Assembly: GCA_036004665.1 (NCBI GenBank)
Contig: DASYRG010000080.1
Span: forward strand, 1 to 64,000
Reading direction: 5' to 3'
Source of the DNA: JACQGZ01 sp036004665
GTDB taxonomy: Bacteria; Sysuimicrobiota; Sysuimicrobiia; Sysuimicrobiales; Humicultoraceae
DNA length: 64,000 nt
Part shown: in pieces, positions 25,808 through 34,659 of the stretch
How positions within the stretch are numbered: the stretch's first letter is position 1
How the letters are laid out: the number at the start of each line of letters is the position of its first letter
The notes under the pieces: generated by a model
The model's database searches: none
Told to the model about the DNA's origin: nothing
The model's input: the letters and a program-made list of their open reading frames with translations, nothing else
Made by a program: the position numbers and the translations under genes

Positions 25808-27615
25808 GGCGAGAGCGGCTCGCCGTGGCCGCCTTCCTCGCGGTGGTGATCGCGCTGCCCTGGGCGGTGAGCGGGCGGATCTCGCTCAGCGTCTTCCTGT
25901 TCATCGGCCTGAACGCGCTGATCGCCGTTGGGCTGAGCCTGCTCGGAGGCCAGGCCGGTCAGGTCTCCCTCGGCCAGGCCGCCTTCTATGGGATCGGAGC
26001 GTACATCTCGGCGATCACCACGCTGCGCTACGGCATCAATCCCTGGGTGGGGATGGCCCTGGCGATCGCCGGGGCGGCGCTGGTGGCTTATGTGGTGGGT
26101 GGGCCGATCTTGATCCTGCGCGGCCATTTCCTGGTGCTCGGCACGCTCGGGCTGAACGTCATCGTGGACGTCGTGATCCGCAATCTCCAGAGCCTGACGG
26201 GCGGGCCCAGCGGGCTCACCGGCATTCCTCCCCTGGCTCTCGGCGTGGTGGCCCTGCGGGGCGATCGCGTCTACTACTACCTGGCCTGGGGAGCGGCGCT
26301 GGCGGCGGTGTGGCTGGGGCACAATCTCATCGCGTCGCGGGTGGGGCGGGCGCTGGCGGCAGTGCGCGCCAGCGAGGTGGCGGCCGCCACGCTGGGGATC
26401 AACCCCGCCCACTACAAGGCCCGGACCTTCGCCCTCTCTGCCGCGTTCGCCGGGCTGGCCGGCAGCCTCTACGTCCACTACCTCAGCTTCGTCAGCCCCT
26501 CGCCGTTCGTCTTCGAATTCTCCATCACTCTCCTGGTGATGAGCGTGCTCGGCGGCATCGCCTACCTCCCCGGTGCCGTCCTCGGCGCCGCGATCCTCAC
26601 GGTCCTCCGGGAGGCCCTGCGGACCCTGCTGCCCCGCTTCTTCCGCGCGGGGGCGTCGGCCGAATACGAGATCATCATCTTCGGCCTCCTGCTGGCCGCG
26701 GTAGTAATCTTCGCACCGGGCGGCGTCTGGCCGTTCGTGATCCGCCTGCTGGGCCTCGGCCACCTTCGCTTCTCGGCGAGACCCGGGTCAACGGCTCAGC
26801 CGCCTCCACCCGCTCCGCCGGTACCCGTGACCTCGACCGGTGATCAGGCGAACGGCGGGACCCCTCTGCTGGCGGTGGAACATCTGACGAAACGTTTTGG
26901 CGGGCTGATGGCCGTCAACGACCTCTCCTTCAGCGTCCGGCCCGGCGAGATCTACGCACTGATGGGCCCCAATGGGGCGGGGAAGACCACCGTCTTCAAT
27001 CTGATCTCCGGCGTGTTGCGGCCCACCCGCGGCACTGTCGTGCTCGACGGCCGCTCACTCACCCACCGCCCCGCCTACGACGTGGCGGCGGCGGGCATCG
27101 CGCGGACGTTTCAGACGCCGCACATCTTCGCCGATCTCACCGTGGCGGAGAACGTGATGCTGGGGATGCACCGACGGCTGCGCGCCGGGTTCGTCGCCGC
27201 CATGCTGCGGCTGAGCCGGCGCGAAGAGCGCGAAGCCCAGGAGGAGACGCTGGCCTACCTCGAGCAGGTGGGGCTCGCCACCGTCAGCGAGATGCTCGCG
27301 GGGGCGCTGCCGTTCGGGGCCCAGCGCCTCGTGGAGATGGCCCGGGCGCTGGCCGTCCGGCCGCGCCTCCTCCTTCTCGACGAACCGGCCTCCGGGCTCA
27401 GCGCCGCCGAACGTGCCGGCCTGGTAATTATGATCCGGCGGATCCGAGGGAGAGGCGTCACCGTCATCCTGGTCGAGCATGACGTGGGGCTGGTCATGGG
27501 GCTGGCGGACCGGGTGCTCGTGCTGAACTACGGGCAGCGCATCGCGGAGGGGATTCCGGCGGCGGTGCGCCGAGACCCGGGGGTGATCGGGGCCTATCTG
27601 GGAGAGCCGGCGTGA
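25804..27615 (+). CDS. Fused ABC permease-ATPase, LivM-LivG
   Basis: A 603-residue fusion. Residues 1 to about 320 are a LivM permease (LNALIAVGLSLLGGQAGQVS, GQAAFYGIGAYISAI, and LAGSLYVHYLSF). A Pro-rich linker (TAQPPPPAPPVPVTS, about 335-350) then leads to a LivG ATPase. That domain shows AVEHLTKRFGGLMAVNDLSF, Walker A GPNGAGKTTVFNL (about 390), the signature region ALPFGAQRLVEMARALA, LLLLDEPASGLS and the switch histidine in VEHDVGLVM. Fusions of this type are known in some lineages. The start and stop both overlap neighbours by GTGA, so the whole importer is one coupled operon. Confidence 0.92.
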   Translation: MRRERLAVAAFLAVVIALPWAVSGRISLSVFLFIGLNALIAVGLSLLGGQAGQVSLGQAAFYGIGAYISAITTLRYGINPWVGMALAIAGAALVAYVVGGPILILRGHFLVLGTLGLNVIVDVVIRNLQSLTGGPSGLTGIPPLALGVVALRGDRVYYYLAWGAALAAVWLGHNLIASRVGRALAAVRASEVAAATLGINPAHYKARTFALSAAFAGLAGSLYVHYLSFVSPSPFVFEFSITLLVMSVLGGIAYLPGAVLGAAILTVLREALRTLLPRFFRAGASAEYEIIIFGLLLAAVVIFAPGGVWPFVIRLLGLGHLRFSARPGSTAQPPPPAPPVPVTSTGDQANGGTPLLAVEHLTKRFGGLMAVNDLSFSVRPGEIYALMGPNGAGKTTVFNLISGVLRPTRGTVVLDGRSLTHRPAYDVAAAGIARTFQTPHIFADLTVAENVMLGMHRRLRAGFVAAMLRLSRREEREAQEETLAYLEQVGLATVSEMLAGALPFGAQRLVEMARALAVRPRLLLLDEPASGLSAAERAGLVIMIRRIRGRGVTVILVEHDVGLVMGLADRVLVLNYGQRIAEGIPAAVRRDPGVIGAYLGEPA

Positions 27616-28367
27616 CCCTCCCCTCGACGGAGGCCGCCCGCTCTGCCCTCCTGGAGGTGCGCGACCTGCATGCCTCCTACGGTCCCGTCCACGCGCTGCG
27701 CGGCGTCTCGCTGTCTGCGCGATCGGGGGAGTGCGTCGCCGTCATCGGCCCCAACGGCGCCGGCAAGACGACGCTGCTGCATGCCGTCACGGGTCTGCTG
27801 CCCTCCCGCGGCGAGATTCTGTTGGCCGGCCACCCCGTGACCGGCCGGCCGCCCGAGGTCCTGGTCCGCGCAGGGCTGACCCTCGTCCCCGAACGCAGAC
27901 AGCTCTTCACCACGATGACCGTGGCGGACAACCTCCTCCTGGGCGCGTTTCACCGGCGCCGGGCGGGAACCGCCGCTGAGGTCGCGGATGATCTGGCGGC
28001 GGTGCACAGGCTGTTCCCGGTTCTCAGAGACCGGTCGGCGCAGCCTGCCCGTACGCTCTCCGGCGGGATGCAGCAGATGCTGGCTATCGGACGGGGCCTG
28101 ATGACCCACCCTCGTGTGCTGCTGATGGATGAGCCGCTGCTGGGCCTGGCCCCGCTGTTGATCAGGGAGATCCTGCGCGTGCTGGAAGAGCTGAAGGCAA
28201 AGGGCCTCACCCTGGTGCTGGTGGAACAGAACGCCCGCGCCGCCCTCGCCGTCGCGGACCGCGGGTACGTCATGGAAACAGGATCTGTGGTCCTGGAAGG
28301 CGCCGCCGCCGCGCTGGCCGACGACCCCCGCGTCCGCGCCGCCTACCTGGGCGGCCACGTCGAGTAG
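27612..28367 (+). CDS. livF: Branched-chain-type ABC transporter ATPase, LivF family
   Basis: A 251-residue ATPase partner of the LivG domain. Walker A is GPNGAGKTTLLHAV, the signature is TLSGGMQQMLAIGRGLM, Walker B is VLLMDEPLLGLAP and the switch region is LVEQNARAALAVADRG. The GTG start overlaps the LivM-LivG stop. The characteristic LivF segment LVPERRQLFTTMTVADNLLLG is present. The binding protein follows after about 90 bases. Confidence 0.93.
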   Translation: MTLPSTEAARSALLEVRDLHASYGPVHALRGVSLSARSGECVAVIGPNGAGKTTLLHAVTGLLPSRGEILLAGHPVTGRPPEVLVRAGLTLVPERRQLFTTMTVADNLLLGAFHRRRAGTAAEVADDLAAVHRLFPVLRDRSAQPARTLSGGMQQMLAIGRGLMTHPRVLLMDEPLLGLAPLLIREILRVLEELKAKGLTLVLVEQNARAALAVADRGYVMETGSVVLEGAAAALADDPRVRAAYLGGHVE

Positions 28368-28458
28368 GCGAGGCTCCGGAGGGCTTCTCACGCGACCCGC
28401 CGAACATAGCCCCGCCGAAGGACCCCACTATGCACATCACGCGATGGAGGTGGTCAGG

Positions 28459-29643
28459 ATGAGGCGGATCATCATGGCCGCGGTGCTGCTCGTGCTGCTG
28501 GCGCTCCCCGGCGCGGCGCAGCAGGCCGTCGTGAGGGTCGGCTTCGTCGTGGACATCACCGGCGGCGCGTCCTCGCTGGGTGTCCCCGAGCGCGACACCG
28601 TGCAGCTGTATCAGGAAGACCTGGGGGTGGTCAAAAGTCCCCAGGGAGATGTGCGCATCCAGTACCTGATCACCGACGGCCAGAGCGATCCGACGCAGAC
28701 CGTGATCGCCGTCAACCGGTTGATCGAAGAGCAGCGGGTGGTGGCGGTGGTCTGCTGCACCACCAGCCCGGCCAGCCTGGCCATCATCGACACGGCGCAG
28801 CGGGCCCGCGTCCCCAACATCTCCCTCGCCGCGGCGGTGACGATCATCGAGCCCGTGGAGCAGCGCCGCTGGATCTTCAAAACCCCGCAGACCGACCGGC
28901 TGATGCTGGACTTCCTCACCAGCTACATGCGCCGGGTCGGCCACCGCCGGATCGCCTGGTTAGGGTTCGACGATGCCTTCGGTCAGGTGGGGCTGCAGGA
29001 GTTCGAAAAGCTGGCCCCGGCCAAGGGTCTCGAGATCGTCGCCCGCGAGGCCTTCGCCCGGGCGGCCACAGACGTCTCGCCCCAGATCACCCGGGCGGCG
29101 GGGCGCAACCCCGACGCCTTTCTGATCTGGGCGATCCCGCCCGGCGCCAACGTGGCCACCCGCAACATCCGCGACCTGGGGCTGCGCCAGCAGATCTACC
29201 AGAGCCACGGCGTGGCCAACAAGGCCTTTGTCGACCTGGGCCGCGAGAGCGTCGAGGGCGTCATCTTCCCCTCCGGGAAGGTCCTGATCGCCGAGACCCT
29301 GCCCGCCACCGACAAGCAGAAGAGCGTCCTGCTGGAGTTCGCCCGCCGCTTCGAAGCGCGCAGCGGCCCCTGCAGCCGCAACACCTTCGGCGGCCACGCC
29401 CTCGACGCGATGCTCATCCTCAAACCGGCGATCGAGCGGGTCTTGCGGCAGGGCGTCCTGCCCGACAACACCGGCGGGTTTCGCTCCAACCTCCGGGAGC
29501 AGATCGAGCGGGGGACCAAGGAACTCGTCGGGATCACGGGGGTCTTCAATTTCTCGGCCAAAGATCACATCGGCCTGGACGAGCGGGCGGCCGTGATGAT
29601 CCGCATCAGCGGCGGCGGCTGCCGCTGGCAGCAGGTGCGGTAG
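28459..29643 (+). CDS. Branched-chain-type ABC transporter substrate-binding protein (LivK-like)
   Basis: A 394-residue exported binding protein. The signal peptide is about residues 1-22 (MRRIIMAAVLLVLLALPGAA) with AxA-type cleavage and no lipobox. The type I periplasmic-binding fold follows (VVRVGFVVDITGGASSLGVP, then ITDGQSDPTQTVIAVNRLI, VCCTTSPASL, IAWLGFDDAFGQVG). ATG 28459 is preferred over 28444 because GGAGGTGG lies 5 bases upstream. Two cysteines adjoin in VVCCTTS. The ligand is undetermined. Its place after livF completes the importer divergent from the hpa genes. Confidence 0.9.
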   Translation: MRRIIMAAVLLVLLALPGAAQQAVVRVGFVVDITGGASSLGVPERDTVQLYQEDLGVVKSPQGDVRIQYLITDGQSDPTQTVIAVNRLIEEQRVVAVVCCTTSPASLAIIDTAQRARVPNISLAAAVTIIEPVEQRRWIFKTPQTDRLMLDFLTSYMRRVGHRRIAWLGFDDAFGQVGLQEFEKLAPAKGLEIVAREAFARAATDVSPQITRAAGRNPDAFLIWAIPPGANVATRNIRDLGLRQQIYQSHGVANKAFVDLGRESVEGVIFPSGKVLIAETLPATDKQKSVLLEFARRFEARSGPCSRNTFGGHALDAMLILKPAIERVLRQGVLPDNTGGFRSNLREQIERGTKELVGITGVFNFSAKDHIGLDERAAVMIRISGGGCRWQQVR

Positions 29644-29678
29644 GGAGAGCGAGCACCGGGCGGAGGCTCGGGACAGCG

Positions 29679-30071
29679 CTAAAGGGCGGCGAAGCGTTCG
29701 AGCAGACGCGCGCGGGGGAGGACGACCTGGACGTTCTCTCCCGCGCCGATTTTCCCCCGCACGTTGTGGGCTTCCACCGAGCAGATGATGCGATTGCCCT
29801 CGATCCGCAGCAGCGTGGCGCGCGCGGTCACCTGTTCGCCCACGGCGGTGGGTGCGAAGTGGGTGACGCTGACGCTGTACCCGACGGCGTCTTCATCGTC
29901 CTCCAGAAACGGCAAGATGACTTTGCGCGATGCGAGCTCCAGGTGGCGCACCATCGTCCAGGTGGAGTAGACTCGGTGGACCACCCCCAGCTCCTCGAAC
30001 CATGCCACCATGTCGTCCGTCACCGTGATGGTGACCTCGGCCTGATGGCCCGGCAGGAGCCCCGGCTTCAC
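29679..30071 (-). CDS. Hotdog-fold thioesterase (FlK-like)
   Basis: A 130-residue single-domain hotdog protein resembling fluoroacetyl-CoA thioesterase-type and other acyl-CoA thioesterases. It has MKPGLLPGHQAEVTITVTDDM at the N-terminus, then the central VGYSVSVTHFAPTAVGEQVTA, with the histidine equivalent to the family's VxHLA motif. It starts with GTG overlapping the VOC stop (GTGA). It lies in the same run as phenylacetate-CoA ligase, so it may recycle an aryl-CoA or act as a side thioesterase. Acyl substrate unknown. Confidence 0.85.
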   Translation of the reverse strand: MKPGLLPGHQAEVTITVTDDMVAWFEELGVVHRVYSTWTMVRHLELASRKVILPFLEDDEDAVGYSVSVTHFAPTAVGEQVTARATLLRIEGNRIICSVEAHNVRGKIGAGENVQVVLPRARLLERFAAL

Positions 30072-30496
30072 GCGGGCTGCACGAACATCCAGCGGTGCCC
30101 CTCCAGGTCCTCCGCGCGATAGCGCCGACCATCCGGGCCATCATCGAGCTCAGAGAGCATGGTGGCGCCTGCCCGCTTCGCCCGCTCGTAGTGCGCGTCC
30201 ACGTCGTCGACGTACACCAACACGCCGTCAACGATCCAGGGTACGGTCGACCATTTCCGAGCGTCTTCGCAGGATTCGCGGTGGTGCCGCGGGCTTCGAT
30301 AGTCGGGCGTGGGGGTCGCCAGCATGATCAGACCGTCTCCCGCCTCCATCTCGCCGTGGGTGAGCGTCTTCCCGTCGGGCGACGTGTAGCGGCTCCCTTT
30401 CCGCTCGCGAAACCCAAAGGCTCGGGCGAGCCACTCAAGAGCGGCGAATCCGTCCTCATAGGCAATCATCGGGACCACCCCGGGCGTCTCTGCCAT
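30068..30496 (-). CDS. VOC/glyoxalase-family protein (PhnB-like)
   Basis: A 142-residue single VOC domain in the PhnB/bleomycin-resistance-like group. It has VPMIAYEDGFAALEWLARAFGF, then SPDGKTLTHGEMEAGDGLIML, VLVYVDDVDAHYERAKRAGA and the C-terminal DLEGHRWMFVQP, including the final Trp-Met pattern common to the group. ATG 30496 is chosen because a strong SD (AGGAGGAGGAGGT) stands directly upstream, after the paaK stop. It is coupled to the thioesterase. Function unknown. Confidence 0.87.
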   Translation of the reverse strand: MAETPGVVPMIAYEDGFAALEWLARAFGFRERKGSRYTSPDGKTLTHGEMEAGDGLIMLATPTPDYRSPRHHRESCEDARKWSTVPWIVDGVLVYVDDVDAHYERAKRAGATMLSELDDGPDGRRYRAEDLEGHRWMFVQPA

Positions 30497-30509
30497 ACCT
30501 CCTCCTCCT

Positions 30510-31841
30510 CTACCCTTTCGGGCGGCGATCATCAACTCGCCGCAGTTTTCCCCCTTCGCTGCGCGGCATTGTCCCCGGGGGCGCCAGCGTGAGCGTGACG
30601 TTGAGGTTGAGCACCCCCCGCAGCTTCTCGCGGCCCGTGGCCCGCAGCGCGCTCACCGCGGGATCCTCGGCGGGGATCTCCGCGCCGCCGAAGCGCGCCG
30701 CGAACGCCTCGGCGACCTCTACCTTGACCTCCAGCTCGTCGAGCGCACGCTGCCGGGTGACGACCAGCTGATAGTGTGGGGAGAGGTCGGCGATCCCCAC
30801 CAGGGCCGACTCCACCTGCGAGGGATACACGTTGATCCCGCGGATGATCAGCATGTCGTCGGTGCGTCCGACGATCCGGCCCATCCGCACGTGTGTGCGC
30901 CCGCAGCGGCAGGGCGCGTCGCTGATCGAGGCGATGTCGCCGGTGCGGTAACGGATCACAGGCAGGGCCTCTTTGGTCAGCGTGGTGAAGACCAGTTCGC
31001 CGGTCGTCCCGTACGGCAGCGGCTCCTCGGTGGCGGGATCGACCACCTCGGGGAGAAAGTGGTCCTCGAAGATGTGCGCCCCGGCTTTCTCCTCCACGCA
31101 CTCGTTGCTCACGCCGGGGCCGATGACTTCGCTCAGCCCGTAAATGTTCACCGCCTCGATGCCGAGGCCGCGCTCGATGTCGCTGCGCATCGCCTCGGTC
31201 CACGGTTCCGCACCGAGGACCCCGAAGCGCAGCGGCAGCGCCCCCGGGGCGATCCCTTTCGCCGACAGCGCCTCCGCCAGGACCAGCGCGTATGAGGGCG
31301 TGCAGGCGATGACCCTGGCCCCAAAATCCTGAAGGAGCAGAATCTGTCGCTCGGTGTTGCCGCCGGAGACGGGCACGGTGACGAGCCCCATCAGCTCCGC
31401 GCCGTAGTGCATGCCCAGGCCGCCGGTGAAGAGGCCGTAGCCGTAGGCGTTCTGGAAGACGTCGCCCGGCCGGGCCCCCGAGGCGGCCAGCGACCGCGCG
31501 CACACTTCAGCCCAGACCGCCACGTCGTGGCGGGTGTACCCCACCACCGTCGGCTTCCCTGTGGTCCCTGAGGAGGCGTGAATCCGTACCGTCTCGTTGA
31601 GCGGGACCGCGAAGAGGCCGAACGGGTAGGTGTCCCGGAAGTCCGCCTTGCGCGTGAATGGCAGGCGGGAGAGGTCGTCGAGGCTGCCGATCTGCTGTGG
31701 GCGGATGCCCGCCTCGTCAAAGCGCCGCCGGTAGAAGGGCACCCGTTCGTACACCAGCGCCGCCACCTGCTGCAGCCGCATCAGCTGCAACGCGCGCAGC
31801 CGGTCGCGCGGCATCGTCTCGGCCTCAGGGTTCCAGATCAT
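30510..31841 (-). CDS. paaK: Phenylacetate-CoA ligase
   Basis: A 443-residue AMP-forming ligase that activates phenylacetate or a related arylacetate with ATP and CoA. It has RLQQVAALVYERVPFYRRRF, the P-loop HASSGTTGKPTVVGYT, FQNAYGYGLFTGGLGMHYGA, the segment EPWTEAMRSDIERGL, NIYGLSEVIGPGVS, YRTGDIASI and the hinge RIVGRTDDMLIIRGINVYPS. Its size and motifs are of the PaaK type. No paaABCDE ring-epoxidation genes are present, and 4-HPA genes lie 9 kb away. ATG 31841 is chosen by the family N-terminus. It is in the minus-strand run with M16 peptidases upstream and the VOC and thioesterase genes downstream. Confidence 0.93.
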   Translation of the reverse strand: MIWNPEAETMPRDRLRALQLMRLQQVAALVYERVPFYRRRFDEAGIRPQQIGSLDDLSRLPFTRKADFRDTYPFGLFAVPLNETVRIHASSGTTGKPTVVGYTRHDVAVWAEVCARSLAASGARPGDVFQNAYGYGLFTGGLGMHYGAELMGLVTVPVSGGNTERQILLLQDFGARVIACTPSYALVLAEALSAKGIAPGALPLRFGVLGAEPWTEAMRSDIERGLGIEAVNIYGLSEVIGPGVSNECVEEKAGAHIFEDHFLPEVVDPATEEPLPYGTTGELVFTTLTKEALPVIRYRTGDIASISDAPCRCGRTHVRMGRIVGRTDDMLIIRGINVYPSQVESALVGIADLSPHYQLVVTRQRALDELEVKVEVAEAFAARFGGAEIPAEDPAVSALRATGREKLRGVLNLNVTLTLAPPGTMPRSEGGKLRRVDDRRPKG

Positions 31842-31875
31842 CGGTGAGCAGCGCCTCTGGATGAGTCCGGCGGCA

Positions 31876-33231
31876 TCACCGCCCGGGCGGGGCGACGATG
31901 CCCACGGTCGGGTGTTGCAGGTAGAGGCGGGCCACCCGCTGCACATCCTCGGCCCGGACGGCCGCCACCACCTCAGGCAGGCGGAAGTCGAAAGCGTAGC
32001 CGACCCCGAGCAGTTCGTAGAGGCCGAGGTTGAAGGCCTGGCTGCGCAGGTCTTCGTGATTGATCGCGTGCACACCGATGACCCGCTGCCTGGCGCGTCC
32101 CAGGTCGTCCTCGGCCACGGGCGCCTCCTGCAGCCGTGTGATCTCACGCAGGATCCCCTCCAGCACGCGGGGAACGTTGGGCGACTCGGTGCCCGCGACA
32201 AAGAGAAGCAGGCCCGGCCCGGCGCGCGTCTGGAATCCTCCGCCCACAACGTAGGCCAACCCCTGTTTCTCGCGGATCTCGACGAAGAGCCGGCCGGACA
32301 ATCCTTCACCGAGTAGGGCGCCGATGACGCGCAGCGCCGCCCAGTCGCGGTGGCCCACCTCGACCCCCATGTAGCCCACGGCCAGCGCCGCCGCTGAAGT
32401 GCGCTGCGTCTCCCGGAACTCCTGACGCGTCGAGGCCCGTGGGGCCAGCGCCCGCTCCACAGCGGTGAGGAGGCGCACGCGTTGGGGCACCGGGTCGGAG
32501 CGCACCTGACCAAAGAAGCGGCCCACCTTTTCCAGCGCTGCGTCCGCCTTGACGTTGCCCCCGACGACGACGACCATGTTCGGCGCGGTGTAGAACGTGC
32601 GGTAAAAGGCCACGACGCGCTCACGCGTCAAAGCGGTCAGGCTCTCGACGGTTCCCAGCGTCGGATTCCCGTATGGATGCAGCGCGTAGAGATGGCCCGC
32701 GACGAGGTCCTGCGCGCGGGTGAGAGGCTGATCGGCGGCGGCGCGGACCCGCGTGACGTTGATGCGGCGCACCGTTTCGATCTCAGTGGGATCGAACTTC
32801 GCGCCTGTCACCAGGTCGGCGAGCACGTCCATCGCCACGTCGATGTGCCGCGATAGGGTCATCACGGAGAGGCGGGTGTAGTCGGAGGACGCCGTGCTGC
32901 TGAGGACGGCGCCTACCCCCTCCAGGGTCAGAGCAATCTGTACCGCGCTGCGCCGCTCCGTGCCGCGCAGGATCGCACCCAGCGTCAAGGATCCCAGGCC
33001 GGCTTCGCCCACCTCCTCCACCCGCGGGCCCGCCCGGATGAGAAACTCGACGGCCACCAGATCCACCCTCGAAACCTCCTTGACCAGCACGGTGAGGCCA
33101 TTGGGGAGGACGGTCTTGGTGATCCCATCGGCTGCGGAGACGACCGGCGGTGGCGCCCCTCCAACCGGCGCCAGCACCAAACCGGTCAGCAAGATGACGA
33201 TGAGAAAACACCGTGGCCGAGAGTGGCTCAC
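31876..33231 (-). CDS. M16-family peptidase homologue lacking the zinc site (non-catalytic partner)
   Basis: A 451-residue exported M16 protein. The signal segment is FLIVILLTGLVLAP. The first domain aligns with its neighbour (LPNGLTVLVKEVSRVDLVAV), but the HxxEH positions are Ser81, Leu84 and Gly85, so zinc binding is lost. The R/Y substrate-binding segment is retained in LSGRLFVEIREKQGLAYVVGG. In bacterial two-subunit M16 peptidases, one chain carries zinc and the other supplies R/Y, so it would pair with the next gene. It starts with GTG one base after the catalytic gene's stop. Confidence 0.9.
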   Translation of the reverse strand: MSHSRPRCFLIVILLTGLVLAPVGGAPPPVVSAADGITKTVLPNGLTVLVKEVSRVDLVAVEFLIRAGPRVEEVGEAGLGSLTLGAILRGTERRSAVQIALTLEGVGAVLSSTASSDYTRLSVMTLSRHIDVAMDVLADLVTGAKFDPTEIETVRRINVTRVRAAADQPLTRAQDLVAGHLYALHPYGNPTLGTVESLTALTRERVVAFYRTFYTAPNMVVVVGGNVKADAALEKVGRFFGQVRSDPVPQRVRLLTAVERALAPRASTRQEFRETQRTSAAALAVGYMGVEVGHRDWAALRVIGALLGEGLSGRLFVEIREKQGLAYVVGGGFQTRAGPGLLLFVAGTESPNVPRVLEGILREITRLQEAPVAEDDLGRARQRVIGVHAINHEDLRSQAFNLGLYELLGVGYAFDFRLPEVVAAVRAEDVQRVARLYLQHPTVGIVAPPGR

Positions 33232-33232
33232 G

Positions 33233-34573
33233 TTACGATCTCCTTGGGCGGATCACGGCAACAGCGTAGCGCTGCGGGTCGAGGAATCGCTGCGCCGCCC
33301 GCTGCACGTCTTCGCGCGTGACCTGTCGCATACGGTCCAGGTAGGTCAGGACGAAGTCGACGTCCGCGATCGCCGCGTAGTACCCCAGCGTCGAGGCCGC
33401 GCCCCGGCTGGTGTGACTGCCGATCACGACCTCCGCTTCCAGAAGGGTCTTGGCCCGCCGCAGCTCCTCCTCCGTGATGCCGTCGGTGCGGATGGCCGTG
33501 ACCTCATCAAGGATAGCCTCCTCCGCTCGGGCTTGCGCGTCGGGGTCGCAGACCGCGTAGATCGTGAAGAGTCCGGGATCGGCCTGGGTGGAGAAGGAAA
33601 CGCTCAGCTGCTGCACCAACCTGAGGCGGTCCTGCACCGTACGGACCAGGCGCGATGCCCGACCCTCGCCGAGCGCGTACAGCAACACATCGGTGGCGTA
33701 CACGTCGCGGTCGCGTACGTTGGGGCCTACCCAGCCCAGCCGCATGGAGGTTACGCGCACGTCCGCGTCCGCGACGGCGCGGCGGACCGAGGTGAAGGCG
33801 GGCTCCGTCGTCGCGGGGATCCGCGGCGGGGGCGGCGTCCCGCGCCACGATCCATACGCGCGTCGCGCCTTGGCGATCACCTCGTTCGCCCTGACGTCTC
33901 CCGCCACCACCACGATGACGTTTCCCGGCACGTAGTGAGTCCGGTAGAAGGCGAACAGCCCGTCGCGGGTCATCGCCCGGATGACCGGCCGGGTGCCTCC
34001 GGGAAACCGCCTGTACGGGTGGACGGTCCAGGCGGTCGCAGCCAACAGGTCGAAGGAGCGCGTCGAAGGGGTGTCTTCCCGCCGGCTCAGCTCCTCAATC
34101 ACGACCAGCCGTTCCCGCTCGAACTCCGCCGGGTCGAACGTGGAGTTCATCAACGCATCGGATTGGATGTCCAGCATGCGGTCGAAGAAGCGGCTGGAGA
34201 CCACGATGTAGTAGGAGGTCCAATCGTACCAGGTGGAGGCGTTGAGAATGCCGCCCACGCCTTCCACCTCGCGGCTGATTTGTCCGACCTTCCGCCGCCG
34301 GGTCCCCTTGAAAAGCATGTGCTCGACAAAGTGGGCGGCCCCGTTCAATTCCTCCGTTTCGTCGCGCGAGCCGACCTTGACCCACGCGTAGAGAGTGACG
34401 ATCTCGGCGGCGTGATTCTCCTGGACGAGGACCGTGAGACCATTGTCGAGGACGGCGCGGACCGGCGCAGGAAGCCTGGTCTGCGCGGCGGCCGGGGCGA
34501 TGGAGGCGATCAAAAACGCCAGAAGGAGAGCGACCAGGAGGCGAGGCATGGCCTGCACACCGGTTCGGCCCAT
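33233..34573 (-). CDS. M16-family zinc peptidase, catalytic subunit
   Basis: A 446-residue exported metallopeptidase. The signal peptide spans about residues 1-30 (PRLLVALLLAFLIASIAP, then AAAQ). Inverted zinc motif His81-x-x-Glu84-His85 lies in AAHFVEHMLFKGT, with a third ligand Glu161 in VVIEELSRRED. The protein is comparable to PqqL/PqqF-like and mitochondrial processing peptidase beta. ATG 34573 is preferred because GGGAGGGAAGG lies 7 bases upstream. The frame extends further upstream, but there it is the antiframe of lhr. It pairs with the zinc-less homologue immediately downstream, forming a likely periplasmic or extracellular peptidase. Confidence 0.92.
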   Translation of the reverse strand: MGRTGVQAMPRLLVALLLAFLIASIAPAAAQTRLPAPVRAVLDNGLTVLVQENHAAEIVTLYAWVKVGSRDETEELNGAAHFVEHMLFKGTRRRKVGQISREVEGVGGILNASTWYDWTSYYIVVSSRFFDRMLDIQSDALMNSTFDPAEFERERLVVIEELSRREDTPSTRSFDLLAATAWTVHPYRRFPGGTRPVIRAMTRDGLFAFYRTHYVPGNVIVVVAGDVRANEVIAKARRAYGSWRGTPPPPRIPATTEPAFTSVRRAVADADVRVTSMRLGWVGPNVRDRDVYATDVLLYALGEGRASRLVRTVQDRLRLVQQLSVSFSTQADPGLFTIYAVCDPDAQARAEEAILDEVTAIRTDGITEEELRRAKTLLEAEVVIGSHTSRGAASTLGYYAAIADVDFVLTYLDRMRQVTREDVQRAAQRFLDPQRYAVAVIRPRRS

Positions 34574-34659
34574 TCCGAAACCTTCCCTCCCCGTGGGCAT
34601 GATGAGGAGGACCAGCGGGGACAACCCAAAGGATCCCTCCGGCGCTGGTGTAGAGACTG

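Noticed and set aside
32000..32624. N-terminal extension of PaaK reaching into the M16 gene
   Set aside because: The in-frame upstream codons are a shadow of the M16 gene; PaaK homology starts at ATG 31841.
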